This document shows positions 10,513-21,400 of a stretch of 64,000 bases of DNA, in pieces; position 1 is the first letter of the stretch; every line of letters begins with the position of its first letter. A program made the translations under genes and the position numbers. Source of the stretch: Shewanella phaeophyticola (GTDB lineage Bacteria > Pseudomonadota > Gammaproteobacteria > Enterobacterales > Shewanellaceae); assembly GCF_025398315.1 (NCBI RefSeq), contig NZ_JAODOQ010000001.1, positions 1,984,001 through 2,048,000 of the forward strand, written 5' to 3'. A model generated the notes under the pieces. That model was not told the origin of the DNA, searched no databases, and was given only the letters and a program-made list of their open reading frames with translations.

Positions 10513-11876
10513 TTAAATCAATTTATCAGCTTGTGTATGGTCAAACTCTTTTAAGGTTTTTCTTGCTAAATATCTAAACGGTAATGCTTTTACTGCTTCT
10601 TCAAATGGCATGACAGCAAAAGCCCAAAAAATAGATGCGTCAAAATATAAAATAAGCACCCCACAAAGCGGAATAGAGATTAGCCATTGGCCAGTAAAAT
10701 TAATTTTGAAAACCGCTGTCGTTTTGCCTAATGCACGCAATATATGACCATGGACTGTGTTATAACCCCGTATAAACGGCAACAATATATAGAGCGGAGC
10801 AATGGTGGTGAGGGCTAAATAGGTTTCGGGATCTAATCCAGGATAAATGTCTGCAATAACAAAACTTAACCCCCAAAATAATCCACAAGAACACACAGAT
10901 AACACCACCGCCATAATAATACTAATATCAACATCGGCTGTTAAATTGTCGAGTTTTTTAGACCCTATAGCCTGGCTAATTGTAATGGCAGAGGCATGAG
11001 CCCATGAAGTAATAAACTGTGTCCCCCCCTTATCCACGGCATTAAAACAGTGATCGCAGCATAGGCATTAATTGAAAGTTGTGAATACAATAATTGATAA
11101 ATTGTCGCGCCAATCGATAACATCGTTACGTTTGCCGCCACAGGAAAGATCTCAATAAAGTGTAATTTCATGTTGTTTACAAACACACTAAATTGACTGG
11201 TAAAACTCAGTGTTAATTCAGCTTTGTATTTTAAACAGGCTGAAAGAAATACCATTCGTAAACTAATCGCTATGACACTGCCTATTGCAGCACCAATGAC
11301 CCCGAGGCCTTGCCACTCGTTAAATCCGTGGATTAATAAATATGACGCAATGGCATTGATGGGTAACTCAATCAAATAGCTTTTAAATGGTGTTTTACTG
11401 CTGCCTATCGCGTTAAACATGGCGGTGATCACTTGAGTGATTGCGGTGAATAACACAAGGTATTTGGCAATGTCTAGGTAAGCGCCAATTTCAATATATA
11501 AGGTTTTATTGTCGGTTAGCCAGCGTATTAAGTCTGTATCAAACCAGGACAGTAACAACCAAAAGCCCATCGCGACACTGAGATTAATTAACATACCTGA
11601 CCAATAAGCATTGGACAGTTTAGATGGGCTACCAGATCCAACCGCGCGACTCATGACCAATTGGGTACCATTAGCCAACGCCATTTGAATCCCAAGAATA
11701 AACGATACTATGGTTGTCGCAATCCCCATTGCGGCTAATGATACTTCACCTAGTGGGCTCACCAGCAAAGTATCAATCATTAACATAGATTGCATCAACA
11801 ACGCATTAAGGGCTAATGGCCAACCTAAGGCGATGTTTTTTCTTATATAATTATTTGATATAAATTTATATAACAC
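10513..11876 (-). pseudogene. MATE-family multidrug/Na+ antiporter, frameshifted
   Basis: About 450 residues with around 12 hydrophobic helices. MATE signatures are visible: NALLMQSMLMIDTLLVSPLG in TM1 and GTQLVMSRAVGSGS. The N-terminal part is 10965-11876 and the C-terminal part 10513-11037. The switch falls at a seven-C run (11023-11029 on the plus strand): one frame reads LMPWIRGGHS and the other KGGTQFITSWAHASAITISQ. Adding one G on the coding strand joins them, so a -1 homopolymer error is likely. It would export cationic compounds using an Na+ or H+ gradient. No substrate clue lies nearby. Confidence 0.82.
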
Positions 11877-12467
11877 TGTTTATCCTGGATAACATCATAT
11901 AAAAAAATGGCTTTTACTCGGTACAAGCGTAACGACAATCGGTGAGCAATAAATGACAGACCTAATTTGTATAATGTAGGCTGAATAATTTAATGCCGAC
12001 AACCCACTCAATAGTCTATTAATCAATAACTTTAATAGAGAATGTCAATGAAAAGGTATTGAGCACTTAGGGGGCGCTAACGTTATGTAGGGGAACATCA
12101 ATCACAATAATCTGATTTAGGAACATACAAAGCGACAACAAAACATTAAATCATACAATACGATGTATTAATGGTATCAAATGCCGGTTTACCTGTCGAT
12201 AAAACAGTCTACTATTTGACTGCGGAAATAATCCATCAACTTTCTACATTCATCACATAAAAGCTTATGTTAGGTGATGGTACCTTACTTAACATGACGA
12301 TTTATATGAATGTCGTTCATATATTATTGTTACTGCAATCGCTAATAAATTGTATTTTTATAGACAAAACAATCAAAACCATATTTCTATGTTCCCTGTG
12401 TTTGGTGATGCCCATGATTAAGTGTATAGTTGTACTTAAATAGTATTAATACAAAGTTGAGAGTGTT
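11877..12467. other. 591-base gene-free region with inverted repeats
   Basis: No convincing ORF lies between the divergent MATE and FadR-family genes. Three small inverted repeats stand out. ATATGAA-N5-TTCATAT occupies 12304-12322. An imperfect repeat around 12251-12278 has CATCACATAA on one side and TTATG plus GTGATG on the other. A 10-base palindrome lies just before the regulator start. It presumably holds both divergent promoters. Confidence 0.5.
12443..12452. promoter_or_regulatory. Candidate autoregulatory operator of the FadR-type gene
   Basis: A perfect palindrome GTATTAATAC is centred 20 bases before the regulator ATG, inside TAGTATTAATACAA. FadR/GntR proteins often bind short AT-rich palindromes and repress themselves. 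It shares the TAC/GTA flavour of the sites in the alginate promoter at 21.4-21.7 kb. Function is inferred only. Confidence 0.35.
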
Positions 12468-13181
12468 ATGGAAGGTGGTTTCGAGTCTATTGCAGGTTCA
12501 AAACGTAGCTTACATGTGCAAGTTGCTCGTGAAATTGCAAGAAAGATCTTGTCAGGTCAATTACCACAAAATTCAATCATTCCAAATGAACTTGAATTAT
12601 GTGAGCAGTTTGGTGTCAGCCGTACAGCACTGCGTGAAGCCGTTAAGCTATTAACGTCTAAAGGTTTATTAAAGTCTCGACCGAAAGTGGGCACTAAAGT
12701 TGTTGAGCGTGCTTACTGGAACTTCTTAGATTCACAATTGATTGAATGGATGGATGGTATTTCGGACAATGACGAATTTTGTTCGCAATTTCTTGGTTTA
12801 CGTAATGCTATTGAACCAGAAGCCTGTGCCCTCGCCGCGCGTAATGCCACCGTTGAACAACGAATGAAACTGTCTAAAATATTTGAACAAATGTGCGACA
12901 TCGCAAAAGCTGATGTATTTGATCAAGCAAAGTGAATCTCGGTTGATACCCAATTTCATAGTTTAATTTTCAACTCTACAGGCAATGTATTTTATCTGCC
13001 ATTTGGTAATATTTTAACGACTATGTTTGCTAATTTTATACATCATTCATCCACAGATGGCAGCACCTGTATTGAAGAGCATCGTCAAATTTACAGTGCC
13101 ATTATGGCGGGTAATAGTGACAAAGCACGTTTAGCCTCGTCGACGCATTTACAAGCAGTTAAAAGCAAATTACCAATATAA
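12468..13181 (+). pseudogene. FadR/GntR-family transcriptional regulator with in-frame TGA
   Basis: The N-terminal GntR winged helix (about 15-80) is clear: LHVQVAREIARKILSGQLPQ, then LCEQFGVSRTALREAVKLL. The reading frame meets TGA at 12933-12935 (codon 156), yet the same frame continues without another stop to 13181. The continuation reads ISVDTQFHSLIFNSTGN and EEHRQIYSAIMAGNSDKA, exactly the C-terminal FCD ligand domain expected of FadR-class proteins. The full protein would have 237 residues. The stop sits where tryptophan (TGG) would fit. Sugar-acid regulators of this class often control uronate genes, so it is a candidate regulator of the alginate locus 4 kb away, though not adjacent. 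The RBS is GAGAG before ATG 12468. Confidence 0.85.
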
Positions 13182-13353
13182 TTAATATTTAAAAAACATA
13201 TTGTCACCTTATTATTTAGTATCGGTATGTTTTTATCAATTTGCCCAGCGGCGAGTACATTAATTGTAACTAATCAATCAAACACATCACTGTGATAGCC
13301 TGCTAATTATAACGTTAGGATAGATTGACAATTAACCTATCAAGAGACTTTTT

Positions 13354-15219
13354 ATGCCACAGTCACTTTTACCTAATATTTCGCTTTTTATTAGCCAAAT
13401 CGATCCTTTTGATAAAATTGAAACTGAAAAATTAAGAGAGCTCTGTACTCATGTAAAAATTAGCTATCTCGCAAAAGGCGAAACAGTAGATTTAGCTGAA
13501 AATGACAAAGAAACCTCGTTATACATTGTTCGCACAGGGTCAATGGAACAACGTAAAACCAATGGTGTATTAAGAGCGCGTTTAGAGCCAGAAGATTTAT
13601 TTGGTTTTACTTTTCTTAATGCCGCCGTTGGTGATGATGAAGGTTATTACGCCACCGCAATTGAAAACACCCTGCTTTATTTAATCCCACACTCTGCATT
13701 ACAGACCTTGTTCAAACAATCGCCACATATTGCTGAGCATTTTGCCTCGCAAGCACAGGTTCGTTTAAAGTCAGCACTTGATGTCGTTTGGTCCAATAAA
13801 GAAAAAGGCCTATTTTTACGCCGTGTGGGTGATATTGCCACAGGGCGAATAGCCATTGTGACTGCAGATATGAGCATTCAACAAGTCGCTCATGAAATGC
13901 GTAATGTACTGCGAACCTCCTGCGCGGTCATTTATAAAGACAACCACATTGTAGGTCTTATTACCGACAGAGACATGACCAAGCGTGTCATTGCCGACGG
14001 AGTTGACGCAAACAGCCCAATTGAAGATGTGATGACGTTATCGCCATATATTATCAAGCCAGACGATTTAGTATTACATGCCGCGTCATTGATGATGCAG
14101 CATAACATTCGTAATCTACCTGTTGTAAAAGACAATAAAGTCATTGGACTGCTTACCACTACACACCTGGTTCAAAACCACCGAATGCAAGCCATATTCT
14201 TGATTGATAAGATCAAATATGCTGGTAGCACTTCGGTATTAGCCAGTTTTACCCCTGAGCGACAAGCCATTTTTGAAGCGTTGGTTGAAGGAAAAGTCGC
14301 CCCAGAAACGATTGGTAAAGTGATGACCATGATTATGGACGCATATACCAAACGGTTAATTCAAATTGCTATTGATAAATTAGGCCCACCGCCCTGTGAT
14401 TTTGCATGGATAGTGGCCGGCTCTCATGCACGCAACGAAGTGCATATGTTATCGGATCAAGATAGCGCTATCGTGCTGGCAGATAATGCCACAGACAATG
14501 ACAAAATCTACTTTAAACATTTAGCTAATCTGGTCACTCATGGTTTAGCAAGCTGTCATTACCCTCTTTGTTCAGGTCACTACATGGGCTCCACATCCAA
14601 ATGGTGTCAGCCGGTATCGATTTGGAAAGCGTATTATAAAAAGTGGGTAGCAAACCCAGAATACGAATGTTTACTCAATATCAGTGTTTTCCTTGAAATT
14701 CGTACCATATTTGGCAATGCCGATTTTGAAACAGAACTGCGCGATGCCTTACATCAAAACATTAACAGTAATCGAGAATTTTTAAGTTCACTGGTTAAAG
14801 ACGCAATCAATACTAATCCGCCATTGGGGATTTTTAATAAATTGGTTTTGGAAAAGTCTGGTGAAAACAAAAAAACACTAGATGTTAAAAAATACGCCAT
14901 TAACTTAATCATCGACCTTGCTCGAATTTACGGGCTAGCAGTTGAATGTGATTTGTCAGCAACCGATGAGCGTTTTAAAGCCGCTAACGAAAAAGGCATA
15001 CTCAGTGATGACTCGTTTAAAAATATCATCGGCGCGTACAAATTCATTTTATCGTTTAGGTTTAATCATCAATTAGTGGCGTTAAAACAAGGCGAAGAGC
15101 CCAATAACAACATTAATCCTGACCATTTTGGTAGCTTTGAGCGTAAACATCTAAAAGATGCGTTTAGAATTATTGCTGACTTACAAGAGGCGGCAAAAGT
15201 CAGGTTTGGGAGTCGTTAA
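13354..15219 (+). CDS. cNMP-binding / CBS / DUF294 nucleotidyltransferase protein
   Basis: A 621-residue cytoplasmic protein. It has a cyclic-nucleotide-binding-like domain (about 10-130), a CBS pair (about 150-280, LITDRDMTKRVI and GLLTTTHLV) and a DUF294 nucleotidyltransferase domain (about 300-440) with core GSHARNEVHMLSDQDSAIVL, then the DUF294 C-terminal helical domain. The architecture resembles signal-responsive nucleotidyltransferases related to GlnD. In many proteobacteria this gene pairs with a DnaQ-like exonuclease, as here: the TAA and the next ATG overlap (TAATG at 15217-15221). That pair is often beside acetate uptake genes, which are not in this window. Substrate unknown. Confidence 0.88.
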   Translation: MPQSLLPNISLFISQIDPFDKIETEKLRELCTHVKISYLAKGETVDLAENDKETSLYIVRTGSMEQRKTNGVLRARLEPEDLFGFTFLNAAVGDDEGYYATAIENTLLYLIPHSALQTLFKQSPHIAEHFASQAQVRLKSALDVVWSNKEKGLFLRRVGDIATGRIAIVTADMSIQQVAHEMRNVLRTSCAVIYKDNHIVGLITDRDMTKRVIADGVDANSPIEDVMTLSPYIIKPDDLVLHAASLMMQHNIRNLPVVKDNKVIGLLTTTHLVQNHRMQAIFLIDKIKYAGSTSVLASFTPERQAIFEALVEGKVAPETIGKVMTMIMDAYTKRLIQIAIDKLGPPPCDFAWIVAGSHARNEVHMLSDQDSAIVLADNATDNDKIYFKHLANLVTHGLASCHYPLCSGHYMGSTSKWCQPVSIWKAYYKKWVANPEYECLLNISVFLEIRTIFGNADFETELRDALHQNINSNREFLSSLVKDAINTNPPLGIFNKLVLEKSGENKKTLDVKKYAINLIIDLARIYGLAVECDLSATDERFKAANEKGILSDDSFKNIIGAYKFILSFRFNHQLVALKQGEEPNNNINPDHFGSFERKHLKDAFRIIADLQEAAKVRFGSR

Positions 15220-15932
15220 TGAAATCAATTATTCATTATTTTCATCCCTTAATGCGTATCATGCGCGAACGCCAGCAATTTTTGCTCAAGCAAAACATTC
15301 CCGACTTTATTAATGACAATTTACTGGAAACACTGCCTACCCTAAATGACACAGCAGAATCGTTCGACTACCTGGTGCTCGACTTTGAAACCACAGGACT
15401 AGATGTCGACAATGATTTAATCTTATCGATTGGTTGGGTTGAAATCATTAACTCGCACATTGATTTAGCATCATGCAAACATCACTACATCAATTCAAAA
15501 TCACAAATTAAGCCCGTTACGGCTGTAATTAATCACATTACCCCACAAATGCTTGACGAAGGCGAGTCTATCCATGAGGCAATCAAAGCATTATTTACCG
15601 CCTCTAAAGGAAAAATTTTAGTGGCACACGGCTGCTTAGTTGAAGCGCATTTTCTACAAAAATACCTGGAGCGAAATTTTAATCTTTCGGCATTACCACT
15701 GCTGTGGGTTGACACCTTAAGTATTGAAAAGCACATGGCGGTTGCGGTTAACAATCCTGACTTAGACCTGACTCTTGCCAGCACTCGTGAACGCTATAAT
15801 TTACCGGAGTACAATAGCCACAATGCATTAGCTGACGCGGTATCGACCGCTGAGTTATTGTTAGCCCAACAAAAAAAGTTGCAACCTCATCATAAAATTC
15901 GCTTTGGTCAATTGTATAAAATGAGTCAGTAA
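15219..15932 (+). CDS. DnaQ-like 3'-5' exonuclease
   Basis: A 237-residue protein of the DEDD exonuclease superfamily. ExoI is VLDFETTGLDVDN, ExoII lies around the LVAHGCLVEAHFL segment and ExoIII is HNALADAVSTAELLL, of the DEDDh type. It resembles the epsilon subunit of DNA polymerase III but is a stand-alone paralogue. It is translationally coupled to the DUF294 protein. The biological substrate of this pair is not known. Confidence 0.87.
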   Translation: MKSIIHYFHPLMRIMRERQQFLLKQNIPDFINDNLLETLPTLNDTAESFDYLVLDFETTGLDVDNDLILSIGWVEIINSHIDLASCKHHYINSKSQIKPVTAVINHITPQMLDEGESIHEAIKALFTASKGKILVAHGCLVEAHFLQKYLERNFNLSALPLLWVDTLSIEKHMAVAVNNPDLDLTLASTRERYNLPEYNSHNALADAVSTAELLLAQQKKLQPHHKIRFGQLYKMSQ

Positions 15933-16078
15933 AGATACCTATGAAGCAACGTAGTTCAACAATGCAGGCATTGGCTAAGCGTAATTAATGTAAATGGTAA
16001 CCAGTAGGTACGAGCGAAATAAATTCTTTATTTTATGAGTCATCCGCTCTTTATTGGTGATGTTCACCGCGATAAAAA

Positions 16079-16468
16079 CTACAAGACCCGAAACGACACT
16101 AGCGTTGTCTCATAGGGGATCATATCGCAACATTGATTAACATCTGACTTCATCTGATTTAACATCAAATCATGAGTGATAAAATCATCGCTTGGTGACT
16201 CAATGGCTTTTATATCATCTGCTTGTAATTCAAATGCGCGTTGTAAACGTCCTAAAAAACTGTGGTGTTGTGCACTAGTATGCTTAATGTCTTTATCGAG
16301 CTGAATGTCGATATCCCACTCAGCAAATGCCATTTGAATTTTTTGTTCAAAATGATGTTGCATCAACACCTTATTTCCACCTGCGTTAGCTAAATTGTCA
16401 GCATTAAACTCATGGGTTATCACCAGTTCAAATTGAGCAAGTATGTGTAACACGTCAACAGTAGTCAT
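16079..16468 (-). CDS. Hypothetical protein
   Basis: A 129-residue soluble protein that I do not recognise. It is acidic and His-rich (VITHEFNADN, HHFEQKI, HTSAQHHSFLGR), with no signal peptide or membrane segment. It follows the DUF1801 gene by 40 bases on the same strand and may be cotranscribed. Base composition is like its neighbours. A real gene is likely given length, spacing and plausible residue composition, but no function can be named. Confidence 0.55.
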   Translation of the reverse strand: MTTVDVLHILAQFELVITHEFNADNLANAGGNKVLMQHHFEQKIQMAFAEWDIDIQLDKDIKHTSAQHHSFLGRLQRAFELQADDIKAIESPSDDFITHDLMLNQMKSDVNQCCDMIPYETTLVSFRVL

Positions 16469-16508
16469 CAGGTTATCCTATTCATTTATCTGTTTAGCGT
16501 TTGTATTT

Positions 16509-16907
16509 TTAACTCGCTGTACATTGATATTTTTGCTGCATGTGTTTAACCGATAGCGCAACAATTTGCGTTAATACACTAAGATTTACATCCGATAGTT
16601 TACTGATATACAGACACGATTTACCCAATTTGTGCTTACCAAGCTGAGCCAGTAAATCGTGATACTCATCAAACCCAGGCATGATATAAACGACCGTATT
16701 TTGTTTGCGCGGCGAGAAAGCAATAACTGCGGAGTCACCCTCACGACCACTGTCATATTGATAATGATAGTGACCAAAACCAATAATACTGCCCATTAAA
16801 AAGGGCTGATAACCCGTTATACGCTCAAGCAGTGATAGCAAATTATGCGCATCTTGCTGACGAGCTTTATTATCTATCTTTGATATAAACAGCTGAATAT
16901 CATTCAT
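16509..16907 (-). CDS. DUF1801 (YdhG-like) domain protein
   Basis: A 132-residue protein matching the DUF1801/YdhG fold. It has an N-terminal helix pair, then the conserved PFLMGSIIGFGHYHYQYDSGREGDSAVIAFSP segment (glycine- and aromatic-rich) and the KLGKSCLYISKLSDVNLSVL C-terminal helix-strand. Members are small cytoplasmic proteins of unknown function. ATG 16907 is preceded by AAAAGGATTT as RBS. It probably forms a two-gene unit with the small gene downstream. Confidence 0.75.
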   Translation of the reverse strand: MNDIQLFISKIDNKARQQDAHNLLSLLERITGYQPFLMGSIIGFGHYHYQYDSGREGDSAVIAFSPRKQNTVVYIMPGFDEYHDLLAQLGKHKLGKSCLYISKLSDVNLSVLTQIVALSVKHMQQKYQCTAS

Positions 16908-17040
16908 TTCAAAATCCTTTTACAGCTAATAATGTAATGATTTCCGATTTATCGGAAAATATTTGAGCCCGTATAACAATCAACGGTCAGAAGACAATTG
17001 CATACCCAGCAAGTGGCGAATCAATGTGTAAACGCCAACA

Positions 17041-17071
17041 AAAAAGGTTGAACATCATGCTCAACCTTTTT
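17041..17071 (-). terminator. Rho-independent terminator of the PL17 operon
   Basis: A perfect 11-base stem, AAAAAGGTTGA (17041-17051) and TCAACCTTTTT (17061-17071), with a 9-base loop. A-tract and T-tract make it bidirectional. It lies 21 bases past the PL17 gene stop. Confidence 0.85.
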
Positions 17072-17092
17072 AGGCGAACAAAGCATTTGGCT

Positions 17093-19243
17093 TTAGATTA
17101 ACGCAAAAGCGCCCTGCCATTGATAAGTTTGACCATTAAACTCAACACTATGCAGACCTTCTAGGGCATCACCACAGAGGTTTGAAATCGCGATGGTGTA
17201 ACAGTTACCACTCGTGGTACTGATGTTAATCACGGTAGCACTGTCATTGTGGCCAACCACGTCCACCTTGTTAACCAGGCCGCGCGCGCCAACAGAGGCT
17301 TCGATCGACTCATTAAAATAGCCATGTGTTTCTAATACTGAGGCAAATACATGATTTTGACCAGATTGGCGTAAAATAAACGCCGGTTCGCTGCGAAGAT
17401 TAAAGTCTGGGTCATTCGCGCCGGTACGTGCAAAGATCACTTTACTGTCTGGTGCCGCACTCGACACTAAACTGTAATAGCTATTGCCGTGCAGCCAGCT
17501 GAGTAAGCTGCTACCGCTGACATTACCTGAGCCAACATTCCATAAATGTTGGTAACCGTTGTCGGCGCCCAATGGCTTTAACCTTGACTCGGTTTGATAA
17601 TCAAAGTCAGTGCGGATTATTTGCCCAGAATAATGCACAGGTAAATCGTATTGATGTGGTTGATCTGCCGTAATACGGTAAACATCAATCACTAACGGTT
17701 TTTCAAATTCTGCGAGCTCAGCAATAATAATGCTACGCTGCATGTCTGTGCCATCGTAATAACCTGATATACGGCCGCTCATCCCTTGTAAACTTGAGTC
17801 ATCTGCCTTAAAAAAGTGTTTTTGGCCAAACTTAGATTCAGCTAGGGCGGTATCAAAATTGTTTTGCGTTTTTTGGTCAACAGTCACCGTATTATGGGCA
17901 ACGGTTTGCTTACAATAAGATTTGTTTTCAGGAATGTAACGCCCACCAAATTTAGGCTCAACATTTACCCAACGGCCAAAACCATAGTCGTGTAATACTT
18001 CTTGGCCTCGGTTAAACACACTTAAATGCAGGCCGTCGTAATGGCCGTGGTCAAGCGCAGAATGGTATTGATGATCGCTACCATGTTGGCCAAACCAGAT
18101 CAGTGCCATGGTATCGTCATTTTTAGCATCGCGATGACGCAAAATGCCCACGCCACCCTTTTCACCTTCTGGCTCGTCTGTTACAAACAAGCTGCCCCAG
18201 CTAAAAGGTTTAATGTTATGGGTGTTTTTCACGGCGTTAGATAAGGTTAACCCAGAAATATGTACCCACACATCTTGTTGATGATTAGCCATACTCAATA
18301 GGGTGTCATTTTGCTCATAACGGTGATAGCACACGCTGGTGGCCATGATCACACCTTCATCATTAATACTGATGGTTTTAGATGAGTCATTTAACGCAGG
18401 CAAGGTACCGTCAGGAAACGCCGTCGACATTACCGCATAAGAGGTGGTTTTAATCACTGAGTTGTTAAATTGGTAAATGCCAATTTCGGGTTGGCGACGC
18501 TCAATGGCTTCGGCAAATAAATATATCGGCCGTAGCGAAAAGCGGTGATAATACGGCTCTTCCATGTAATAGCCGTCTGGCGAAAACAATTGATCTAGCT
18601 GCGCTAAAAATCCGCCACTAACTTTATCTAACTTAAGTCCATACAGTGCTTTGTCCACTGATGCTTGATCGTTTATCGCATAACCACAAATACCCACAGC
18701 AGCCACTGCCCACAAGCCATGATTATGAATAATATCAAAATCATGCGCATAGGTAACAACAAACATCTCAATCATTTGTTTAAGTAAGTTGTCTTCAATA
18801 TGACGTTTTTGAGATTCATCTAAGGTGTGATAAATACAGCTATACGCGCACGAGGCATAGAGCATCCACATGTTTTCATTGAGTGTTTGGTGAAACAACT
18901 TACCTGGTGGATTACTGTCACGGCTGACATTACTTTCCAATGTTGGATACACAGTGGCATAAGCAGTTAACATATCCACAATGTAATTGCGGTATTTATC
19001 TTCTTGAGTAATTAAAAATAACCGGCCAGCTAAATCCATGTGAATGTAATTTTGCTTATGGCGGTTATGTTCGTAACCGCCACCTTCACCATGACCAGGC
19101 ACTTCAATACCAACAGATGTTATATAGTCGTCAGTTTGTGCGATGTCACGGGTTAACGCTTTACCTAGTAGTGTTTGGCTGTTGAGCGACAGTCTTAGCT
19201 GAGCGGCTTCATCAAAATTTAACAGTAAAGGTTGGTAACTCAT
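17093..19243 (-). CDS. PL17 oligoalginate lyase (heparinase II/III fold)
   Basis: A 716-residue enzyme with an N-terminal alpha/alpha toroid (about 40-330) and a C-terminal beta-sheet heparinase-like domain (about 370-700). Family-typical segments are visible: VPGHGEGGGYEHNRHKQN, NHG at 174-176 (the Asn-His pair used by PL17 enzymes), EEPYYHRFSLRP around Tyr231 and GGRYIPENKSYCKQTVAHNTV. PL17 enzymes act exolytically on alginate oligomers, releasing unsaturated monouronates. There is no signal peptide, so it should act in the cytoplasm. It starts 2 bases after the upstream PL17 paralogue and shares its promoter. The two copies are clearly homologous along their whole length. Confidence 0.9.
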   Translation of the reverse strand: MSYQPLLLNFDEAAQLRLSLNSQTLLGKALTRDIAQTDDYITSVGIEVPGHGEGGGYEHNRHKQNYIHMDLAGRLFLITQEDKYRNYIVDMLTAYATVYPTLESNVSRDSNPPGKLFHQTLNENMWMLYASCAYSCIYHTLDESQKRHIEDNLLKQMIEMFVVTYAHDFDIIHNHGLWAVAAVGICGYAINDQASVDKALYGLKLDKVSGGFLAQLDQLFSPDGYYMEEPYYHRFSLRPIYLFAEAIERRQPEIGIYQFNNSVIKTTSYAVMSTAFPDGTLPALNDSSKTISINDEGVIMATSVCYHRYEQNDTLLSMANHQQDVWVHISGLTLSNAVKNTHNIKPFSWGSLFVTDEPEGEKGGVGILRHRDAKNDDTMALIWFGQHGSDHQYHSALDHGHYDGLHLSVFNRGQEVLHDYGFGRWVNVEPKFGGRYIPENKSYCKQTVAHNTVTVDQKTQNNFDTALAESKFGQKHFFKADDSSLQGMSGRISGYYDGTDMQRSIIIAELAEFEKPLVIDVYRITADQPHQYDLPVHYSGQIIRTDFDYQTESRLKPLGADNGYQHLWNVGSGNVSGSSLLSWLHGNSYYSLVSSAAPDSKVIFARTGANDPDFNLRSEPAFILRQSGQNHVFASVLETHGYFNESIEASVGARGLVNKVDVVGHNDSATVINISTTSGNCYTIAISNLCGDALEGLHSVEFNGQTYQWQGAFALI

Positions 19244-19245
19244 GT

Positions 19246-21400
19246 TTATTTCTCCTGCTTAATGGCAGTAATATCGACAGCGTAAGAGCCAGTCCATTGA
19301 TAGTTTATCTGATTAAAAGTCACACTGTGTTGACTTGTTGCTGTGGTTAATTGATTACAAACCATAAGAATAATAAGCGAGTTACTGGTGAATATTTGCA
19401 CCACCGAACCGACATCGTTGTGACCTAATACTTTGATGGAAGACACTTTACCGCGAGCGTTTACCGACTGCTCAAACTCTTCATTAAAATATCCGTGAGT
19501 TTCAAGCGCTGATGCTAACAAGGTTGTTTTACCTGCAGTGCGATAAATAAATGCCGGTTCGCTACGTAAATTGAAACTTGGGTCATTGGCACCTGTGCGA
19601 GTAAAAAACACTTCACTTGAGTCATTACTGCTGGTGCCAAGCCATGTGTAATAGGTGTTGTTTTGTAACCAACTGACTAAAGCGGTCTCACTCGGTTTAC
19701 CGCTGGCGATATTCCACAAATGTTGGTAGCCATTGTCAGCACCTAACGTAGACACTTCTTGATGGCTTTGATAATCAAAATTGGTGCGAACAATTTGCCC
19801 TTGATATTGATGAGAATAGTCATATTGATGCTCACTCTCGCCCGCTACACGATATAAATCGATTAATAGAGGCGATTCAAGCTCATCTAGCGCCAACATA
19901 AACACGCTACGTTGCATCGATAAACCATCATAATGTTGGTTCGCAAAAGCACTCATGCCGCTATTCACATCGCTGTCGACACTAAAAAAGTGTGGCATGC
20001 CGTGTACACTGTCGGCTCGGGCGACGTCAAAGTTGTTTTGGCACTTTCCATCAACGGTAACAGCATTATGTGCAATCGTTTGCCGTGCATAAGATTTGTT
20101 TTCGTCAAGATAACGGCCGCCAAATTTTGGCTCAACATTAACCCAACGGGCAAAACCATATTCACGCAGTACTTCCTGACCACGGTTGAAGAAACTGATC
20201 CCTAAGGTGTCAAAATTACCGTGCCCCATACCGTGCTGGCCATAATTCATCACCAGTTGCGACACATCACCTTTTTTATCCTGCATGCGGATAAAACCTT
20301 GTGCGCCATGGGTACCATCAGAGCCTTCGTTTAACTCTACACTTGGCCAAAATGGCATGCCAACACTGGCCTTTTGTTCTGCTTGTTCAAGTGCACGCGA
20401 CAACACTAATCCACATGGATGCATCCAAACTCTGTCTTGAATTTTAGCCATGCCTAATAAGTTATCGTCAACACCATAATGTTTGCTATACACACTCACC
20501 GCCACTTGTACGCCCATGTCAGTAATCGACATAGTTCGTGACGCATCATTGAGTGCAGGAAATTCACCATTAGGATACGCAGTCGACAATAACGCGTTCA
20601 CTGTATTACCAATCACTTTGTCTTTGTAGTTGTATATATCTACTTCAGGCATATGGCGATTGAGCACTTCAGCAAATAAACAGGTTGGACGTATGGCGTA
20701 GCGATGATAATAAGGCTCTTCCATGTAATAACCAGATGGTGCAAACAATTGCGAAATTTGCGCAAGAAAACCACCGCTGTCATTACGCTCGATGCCGTAA
20801 ACCGCCATATTTAAATATTCTCGCTTACCGATTGCTAAGCCACAAATGCCTACCGCAGCAACGGCTACAAATACCGTGATTATGGATACGGTCAAAGTCA
20901 TGGGCATATTTAACCGTAAACATCTCTAACATAGGCTCAAAGAGTTGGTTTTTAATGTGCTCTTGCTGCGCATCAGTCATCACCTCGGCCACACATGAAT
21001 AAGCCAAACTGGTATACAGTAACCAGCAATGTTCATTCAAAATTTGATGAAATAAACGTCCTGTGGGATTAGTGTTTTTTTGCACATGAAAATCGAAGGT
21101 TAAATATTTATCTGCATACTCTTCTAATAAACTAATCACAAAATCCGCATATTGCTGTTGGCGTGTGATTTGAAATAAACGACCTGCTAAATTCATATAA
21201 GTGTAGTTTTGCTTATGACGATTATGCTCGTAACCACCCGCTTCACCGTGACCAGGTACATCTATAGTCAATGCCATAAAGTCTTCTAGGTCTTTAGTGT
21301 GTGCAGTAATGGTTTTACCCATCAAGCTAGTTCGTCCCAACTCTTTTGCAAGCTCAGCGACTTCTTCTTGCGTCAGTAAAATGGGGGAAGTTTTGGTCAT
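19246..21400 (-). pseudogene. Second PL17 oligoalginate lyase, frameshifted
   Basis: A paralogue of the downstream PL17 gene, about 717 residues, starting at ATG 21400 (MTKTSPILLTQEEV). The segments VPGHGEAGGYEHNRHKQN and HNHGI are in the first frame. The second frame (19246-20907) continues AVAAVGICGLAIG, EEPYYHRYAIRP and GGRYLDENKSYARQTIAHNAV. The break lies at about 20866-20869: the paralogue has NHGLWAVAAVGICG, and dropping one base here restores NHGI-x-AVAAVGICG. No signal peptide. It is first in the operon, facing kdgF. If the break is real, only the downstream copy functions. Confidence 0.88.

Noticed and set aside
12933..12935. Stop-codon reassignment or selenocysteine at the TGA
   Set aside because: TGA serves as a normal stop in the yfiR-like gene, no SECIS-like element was seen, and Trp rather than Cys/Sec fits the family.
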